Positions 59,768 to 64,000 of a DNA stretch of 64,000 bases are shown piece after piece (position 1 is the first letter of the stretch; each line of letters starts with the position of its first letter). The translations under genes were made by a program, and so were the position numbers. The stretch comes from JAJECS01 sp965262745 (GTDB lineage: Bacteria; Chloroflexota; UBA11872), in the NCBI GenBank assembly GCA_965262745.1, contig OZ253558.1, forward strand, positions 1,860,001-1,924,000, in the 5' to 3' direction. Under the pieces are notes generated by a model that made no database searches, was not told where the DNA came from, and saw only the letters and a list, made by a program, of their open reading frames with translations.

Positions 59768-60529
59768 CTAGACCGGCTTGCCGCCGTGGACCATGAGCAC
59801 CTGGCCGGTGGCGAGGCGGTTGTGGAGCACGAAGCCCATGATGGCGTCGGCCACGTCTTCGGGCTCGCAGATGCGCTGGAGATAGGTCCCCGTGCGCGCC
59901 CGCTCACGGTTGTTGACCGCGTATGACGGGTCGGGATGGTCGAAGTGCCACTCGGTATTGATGAAACCCGGCGCGACGCAGTTGACCCGCACCTCGGGGG
60001 CCAGCGCCCGCGCGAGCGTGCGGGTGAGGCTGTGCACCGCGGCCTTCGAGGCGCAATAGGGGATCGAGCTGCCGGAGTCGCCGATGCCGGCGACGGAGCC
60101 CACGTTGACCACGATGCCATCGCCGCCGGCACGCAGGTGCGGCGCGGCGGCTCGGGTGACGTCGAACAGCCCCTGGACGTTGGTGGCGAAGATGACCTGC
60201 CAGGCTTCGTCGGCCACGCCGTCGAGGTCGTCGATGTCGGTGAAGCGGGTGGTCGCCGCGTTGTTGATGAGGATGTCGAGGCCGCCCAGCGCGGCAACGG
60301 CATCGGCAACGAGCGAGCGCGCGTCGTCCGGCGAGCTGACATCCGCCGCAATAGGCACGGCGGTGACCCCGTGCGATTGCGCTTGCGCCACCACTTCGTC
60401 GGCGCGGTCCTTCGAACGCACGTAGTTCACGGCGACGGAGGCGCCGCGCTCGGCCAACATCTTGACCGTGGCGGCGCCGACGCCGCGGCTGCCTCCGGTG
60501 ACCAGGGCGCGTTTGCCACTGAGCGTCAT
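59768..60529 (-). CDS. Short-chain dehydrogenase/reductase (SDR) C
   Basis: A 253-residue classical SDR similar to 3-oxoacyl-ACP reductase (FabG). The cofactor motif is TGGSRGVG, INNAAT is the NNAG-type motif, and the Ser is in VNVGSVAGIG. YCASKAAVHSLTR gives the catalytic Tyr and Lys. Arg in NYVRSKDRA suggests NADP(H). AAGGAG lies upstream of the ATG. Unlike true FabG it has no fatty-acid genes beside it, so its substrate is open. Confidence 0.87.
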   Translation of the reverse strand: MTLSGKRALVTGGSRGVGAATVKMLAERGASVAVNYVRSKDRADEVVAQAQSHGVTAVPIAADVSSPDDARSLVADAVAALGGLDILINNAATTRFTDIDDLDGVADEAWQVIFATNVQGLFDVTRAAAPHLRAGGDGIVVNVGSVAGIGDSGSSIPYCASKAAVHSLTRTLARALAPEVRVNCVAPGFINTEWHFDHPDPSYAVNNRERARTGTYLQRICEPEDVADAIMGFVLHNRLATGQVLMVHGGKPV

Positions 60530-60656
60530 TGCAGGAACTCCTTCGATCCGCCTGTCCGATCGGCATGGTACGCGCCCGCCGTTGGCGGCAGGCCCGTCGC
60601 CGGGTGAGAATCAAGCGCCGCCCGGACAGTCTCGCGGCCCAGCAACGGACTCCACC

Positions 60657-62690
60657 GTGCCCAATCGCCTAGCCGCCGAAACCAGTCCCTATCTGCTGCA
60701 ACACCAGCACAACCCGGTGGATTGGTTTCCATGGGGCCCGGAAGCGCTGGCCCAGGCGCGCGCCGAGTCCAAGCCGGTGTTTCTGAGCATCGGCTACGCG
60801 GCCTGCCACTGGTGCCACGTGATGGAGCACGAATCGTTCGAGGACGATGCGACGGCGGCGTATCTCAACGAGAACTTCGTGTCGATCAAGGTTGACCGCG
60901 AGGAGCGGCCGGACCTGGATCAGATCTACATGAACGCGGTGACGGCGATCACCGGGCACGGTGGCTGGCCGATGACCGTATTCCTGATGCCTGACGGGCG
61001 TCCGTTTCATGGCGGCACCTACTTTCCCCCTGAGCCGCGCTACGGCATGCCGTCGTTCCAGCAGTTGCTGGAGCAGGTGTACGAGGCGTGGGTGATCCGC
61101 CGCGAGGACCTGGACAACGGGGCGCAGCAGCTCGTCGAGGCGCTGCAACGCGTGCAAGTCGGCGCGTCGGCGAGTGAGCTCACCGAGCGGGCGCTGAGCC
61201 AGGCCAGCAGCGTGCTGGCGGCGAGTCACGATCGTCAACACGGGGGCTGGGGCACGGCGCCGAAGTTCCCGCAGCCGATGGCACTCGAGTTCCTGCTCCG
61301 GCGGCACGTCGCTACGGGTGAAGGGCTGTTGCTGGATGTCGTTGAGCGCTCGCTTACCAAAATGGCGCGCGGTGGCATCTACGACCATCTGGGCGGCGGC
61401 TTTCACCGCTATAGCGTTGACGCCGAGTGGCTGGCGCCTCACTTCGAGAAGATGCTGTACGACAACGCGCAGCTCGCTCGCGTGTATCTGCACGCCTGGC
61501 AGGTGACCGGCAATTCGGAATACCGGGAGGTCGTCGAGGCGACGCTCGACTACGTGGGGCGCGAGATGACGCACCCGGCCGGCGGATTCTTCAGCACCCA
61601 GGACGCCGACTCGGAAGGCGAGGAGGGCAAGTTCTTCGTCTGGTCCATCGATGAGGTGGACGAGCTACTGGGCGACGACGCGCCGCTCTTCCGCGACGCG
61701 TATGACGTGTCGCGGAACGGCAACTGGGAGGGCAAGACCATTCTGCGGCGGGTGCGCGACGCCGACGTGGTGGCGTCGATGCACGGTCTCGCGGTTGACG
61801 ATGTCGAGCCGCGGCTGGCGGCAGGGCGTGCGGCACTGCTCATGCGGCGCGAGCACCGCATCCGGCCCGGGCTGGATGACAAGGTGCTCACGGCGTGGAA
61901 CGGCCTGATGCTGGCGACGCTGGCCGACGCGGCCCGGGTGCTGGATCGCGCCGACTACCGCGACATGGCGGTCGGGGCCGGCGAGTTTGCGCTGCGCGAG
62001 CTGCGCCGTCCCGATGGCCGGCTCTGGCGCACGTGGCGCGATGGGCGGGCCAAGCTGAACGGCTATCTTGAGGACTATGCCTACCTCGCGTCCGGCCTGG
62101 TGGAGCTCTACCAAACGACGTTCGATCCCCGGTGGTTCACGGCGGCGCGCGAGCTGGCCGACGCCATGCTCGGGCACTTCGCCGATCCCGCCGGGGGGTT
62201 CTTCGACACGAGCGACGACCACGAGACGCTGATCGCGAGGCCGAAAGACGTGCAGGACAACGCGACGCCTTCGGGAAACGGGATGGCGGCGACCGTGCTG
62301 GCGCAGCTTGCCGCCCTGACGGGCGAGCCGCGATATGCCGACGCGGTTGCGCAGGCTCTGCCGCTCGTGGGGCGATTCGCCGCCGAGCATGCCGCCGGAT
62401 TCGGGCAGTGGCTGTGCGCGGCCGACTTCGCGCTCGCGGGCGCGCACGAAGTCGCCATCGTGGGCGACCTCGACGATCCGGGGACGCGCGAACTCATCGC
62501 CGCGGCCTTCGCCACGTACCGACCGCGCCAAGTGGTCGCGGCCGCGGCGCACTCCGCATCACCCGACGTGCCGCTGCTGAACGGGCGACCGGCGCTGAAC
62601 GGCGCGGCCACCGCGTATGTATGCCGCAACTTCGCCTGCGAGTTGCCGGTCACGGACGCCGCCGGCCTCACGGCGCAACTCGCCGGGTAG
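60657..62690 (+). CDS. YyaL-type thioredoxin-domain protein (DUF255)
   Basis: A 677-residue protein of the YyaL/SPATA20 family. The N-terminal thioredoxin-like DUF255 domain starts RLAAETSPYLLQHQHNPVDW and has the CxxC motif C50-H-W-C53 in SIGYAACHWCHVMEHESF. The rest is an alpha/alpha toroid like N-acylglucosamine 2-epimerases (GGIYDHLGGGFHRYSVD, then WLAPHFEKMLYDNAQL, later VLTAWNGLMLATLAD). Function is not established. The GTG at 60657 is chosen by homology; a longer frame upstream overlaps the opposite-strand SDR. Confidence 0.9.
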   Translation: MPNRLAAETSPYLLQHQHNPVDWFPWGPEALAQARAESKPVFLSIGYAACHWCHVMEHESFEDDATAAYLNENFVSIKVDREERPDLDQIYMNAVTAITGHGGWPMTVFLMPDGRPFHGGTYFPPEPRYGMPSFQQLLEQVYEAWVIRREDLDNGAQQLVEALQRVQVGASASELTERALSQASSVLAASHDRQHGGWGTAPKFPQPMALEFLLRRHVATGEGLLLDVVERSLTKMARGGIYDHLGGGFHRYSVDAEWLAPHFEKMLYDNAQLARVYLHAWQVTGNSEYREVVEATLDYVGREMTHPAGGFFSTQDADSEGEEGKFFVWSIDEVDELLGDDAPLFRDAYDVSRNGNWEGKTILRRVRDADVVASMHGLAVDDVEPRLAAGRAALLMRREHRIRPGLDDKVLTAWNGLMLATLADAARVLDRADYRDMAVGAGEFALRELRRPDGRLWRTWRDGRAKLNGYLEDYAYLASGLVELYQTTFDPRWFTAARELADAMLGHFADPAGGFFDTSDDHETLIARPKDVQDNATPSGNGMAATVLAQLAALTGEPRYADAVAQALPLVGRFAAEHAAGFGQWLCAADFALAGAHEVAIVGDLDDPGTRELIAAAFATYRPRQVVAAAAHSASPDVPLLNGRPALNGAATAYVCRNFACELPVTDAAGLTAQLAG

Positions 62691-62734
62691 GGCCGGGTCG
62701 GTAGGATGGGGAACATTCGACGTCGGGGGCTGCG

Positions 62735-63613
62735 ATGGACGTCTTACGCATAACGCCGCGGGGCTTCTGCCACGGTGTGGTGGACGCCATCCGCCTGGCG
62801 CAAGAGGCGGGTCAGACGCACGAGGGGCCCGTCTACATGCTGGGCTACCTGGTGCATAACGCCCACGTCGTGCAGGAGCTGGGCCAGTACAACGTGCAGC
62901 TCATCGATCTAGACGATCGGCTCGCGGGTCTGGAGAAGATCGAAGGCGGCACCGTCATCCTCACGGCGCACGGCGTCTCGCCGGCGGTCAAGATGCAGGC
63001 GATGGACCGCGGCCTCACCGTCATCGACGCCACCTGTTCCGACGTGTATGTGACGCACGATCTGATCATCGACCTGGTCGACAAGGGCTACGAGATCATC
63101 TACGTGGGAAAGCCGGGCCATCCCGAACCGGAGGGCGCGATCGGCGAAGCGCCCGACCGCGTGCACTTGGTCTCCTCGACCGACGACGTCGCCAATCTCG
63201 ACCTGGACGCGGAGCACATCGCGGTGACGACGCAAACGACGCTTAGCGTGTGGGACACCGAGGACATCATCGCCAGGATCCTGGTGAAGTATCCGAGCGC
63301 CGAGGTGCACAACGACATTTGCCTGGCCACCCAGGATCGCCAGGAAGCGGCGGTCGCAGCCGCCGACGAATGTGATCTGGTGCTGGTGGTGGGCAGCGAG
63401 CGCAGCTCCAACTCGAGGCGCCTGGTCGAGGTCGTGCGCGACATCAAGGGCACGCCGGCCTACCTCGTCGACACCGTCGCCGATCTCGACCTGGAGTGGT
63501 TCGTGGACACCAAACGCGTGGGGATTACGGCCGGCGCGTCCACGCCCGCACGCGTGACCCGCGAGGTGATCGAGTTCGTCGAAGCCTACGAGCCCGCCAT
63601 CGCGGTCCGGTAG
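62735..63613 (+). CDS. ispH: 4-hydroxy-3-methylbut-2-enyl diphosphate reductase
   Basis: The last enzyme of the MEP isoprenoid pathway, an iron-sulfur protein that makes IPP and DMAPP. The three cluster cysteines are C12 (GFCHGV), C101 (DATCSDV) and C196 (NDICLATQDRQ). H42, H79 (TAHG) and H129 (GHPE) match diphosphate-binding positions. The 292-residue length is normal for the short form. It shows that this organism makes isoprenoids by the MEP route. Confidence 0.93.
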   Translation: MDVLRITPRGFCHGVVDAIRLAQEAGQTHEGPVYMLGYLVHNAHVVQELGQYNVQLIDLDDRLAGLEKIEGGTVILTAHGVSPAVKMQAMDRGLTVIDATCSDVYVTHDLIIDLVDKGYEIIYVGKPGHPEPEGAIGEAPDRVHLVSSTDDVANLDLDAEHIAVTTQTTLSVWDTEDIIARILVKYPSAEVHNDICLATQDRQEAAVAAADECDLVLVVGSERSSNSRRLVEVVRDIKGTPAYLVDTVADLDLEWFVDTKRVGITAGASTPARVTREVIEFVEAYEPAIAVR

Positions 63614-63631
63614 ACGGGCCGCCGCTCGCGG

Positions 63632-64000
63632 CTACAGCCGCTCAGGTGAACCTGCCAGCTCCGCTTGCGCGTTGAGCTCGTCGACCACGAAGGGCAACAG
63701 CGGCACGCCCAGCGCGCGCGCCTCATCCAGGCGCTCCCACTCCATCTCGCCGGGGACGAAGATGCGCGTCGTGCCTTCCACGCGGGCGCTGTTGTGGAAT
63801 TGCTGGATCTGACGATCGACAAGGGCTGTGAACGTTTCGGGCGGCATGAAGACCGCAATGTCGATGGCGTGAAACCAATGGCCGGTATCGCGGCGGGTGC
63901 CGTCGGGCTGCCGTCGCCCCACGTCCGGCCCAAAGCTGGCGCCAGCCAGCACGCCGGCCAGGAGATCGATCACCTGCGAGAGGCCGATGCCCTTGGGCCC
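63632..64000 (-). CDS. Malate/L-lactate dehydrogenase-family (Ldh2) oxidoreductase, C-terminal part
   Basis: The C-terminal 122 residues of a protein whose 5' end lies beyond the window. GPKGIGLSQVIDLLAGVLAG, then ASFGPDV and GHWFHAIDIAVFMPPETF, with VPGEMEWER near the end, is typical of the NAD(P)-dependent malate/L-lactate/ureidoglycolate dehydrogenase family, which is unrelated to classical LDH. The catalytic residues lie in the missing part. It converges with ispH. Confidence 0.8.
   Translation of the reverse strand, partial: GPKGIGLSQVIDLLAGVLAGASFGPDVGRRQPDGTRRDTGHWFHAIDIAVFMPPETFTALVDRQIQQFHNSARVEGTTRIFVPGEMEWERLDEARALGVPLLPFVVDELNAQAELAGSPERL

Overview
The window is G+C-rich (about two thirds by eye), densely coded, and uses many GTG/TTG starts. 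Gene content and order suggest a Chloroflexota-like bacterium, perhaps a SAR202/Dehalococcoidia-type or sponge-associated lineage. Supporting points are the rpsF-ssb-rpsR operon, rodZ-pgsA synteny, an MrfA/MrfB pair, and many small-molecule oxidoreductases of the SDR, Gfo/Idh/MocA, PhyH and enolase families. This taxonomic call is an inference; no rRNA gene is present. There is no CRISPR array and no prophage.

Region 1 (1-34.7 kb) is mostly core or housekeeping. It holds the C-terminal part of an Lhr helicase, a TlpA-like/CcdA thiol-redox pair, a membrane protein with a possible nuclease-like domain, tRNA-Cys, a DnaQ exonuclease/GIY-YIG fusion, dnaE, an MFS carrier, a PpiC foldase, rpsF-ssb-rpsR, a family 5 uracil-DNA glycosylase and mnmG. 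Next comes a tightly overlapping four-gene membrane cassette of unknown function whose last protein has a divergent SPFH/band-7-like segment. It leads into rodZ and pgsA. Three Gfo/Idh/MocA oxidoreductases follow, then a mitomycin-repair-like MrfA helicase/MrfB nuclease pair with a clear intrinsic terminator.

Region 2 (34.7-57.3 kb) is accessory and catabolic. It opens with a comparatively AT-rich secreted, membrane-anchored TIMP-like protein. Three tandem PhyH dioxygenase paralogues follow, separated by near-identical spacers carrying a palindrome, then a fourth, distant PhyH. After these come SDRs, a DapA-type lyase, a D-threonine-aldolase-like enzyme, methylmalonate-semialdehyde dehydrogenase, an O-methyltransferase, two tandem HpaI aldolases, a quinone oxidoreductase, an MFS carrier, an enolase-superfamily enzyme, an MMPL transporter and a sugar-phosphate isomerase. 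Together they suggest scavenging and oxidation of sugar acids, polyols or branched-chain intermediates.

Region 3 (57.3-59.8 kb) is an insertion hotspot. An IS30-family and an IS5-family element sit side by side inside one copy of an interspersed palindromic repeat that can be rebuilt from its flanks. Region 4 (59.8-64 kb) holds an SDR, a YyaL-type thioredoxin-domain protein, ispH and the end of a malate/lactate dehydrogenase cut by the window.

Two families of short interspersed intergenic repeats recur across the window. One is a palindrome with paired stem changes; the other is a GGATTCC...GGAATGAC element. The best candidates for undescribed biology are the four-gene SPFH-like cassette (22.1-26.1 kb) and the PhyH array with its repeated palindromic spacers.
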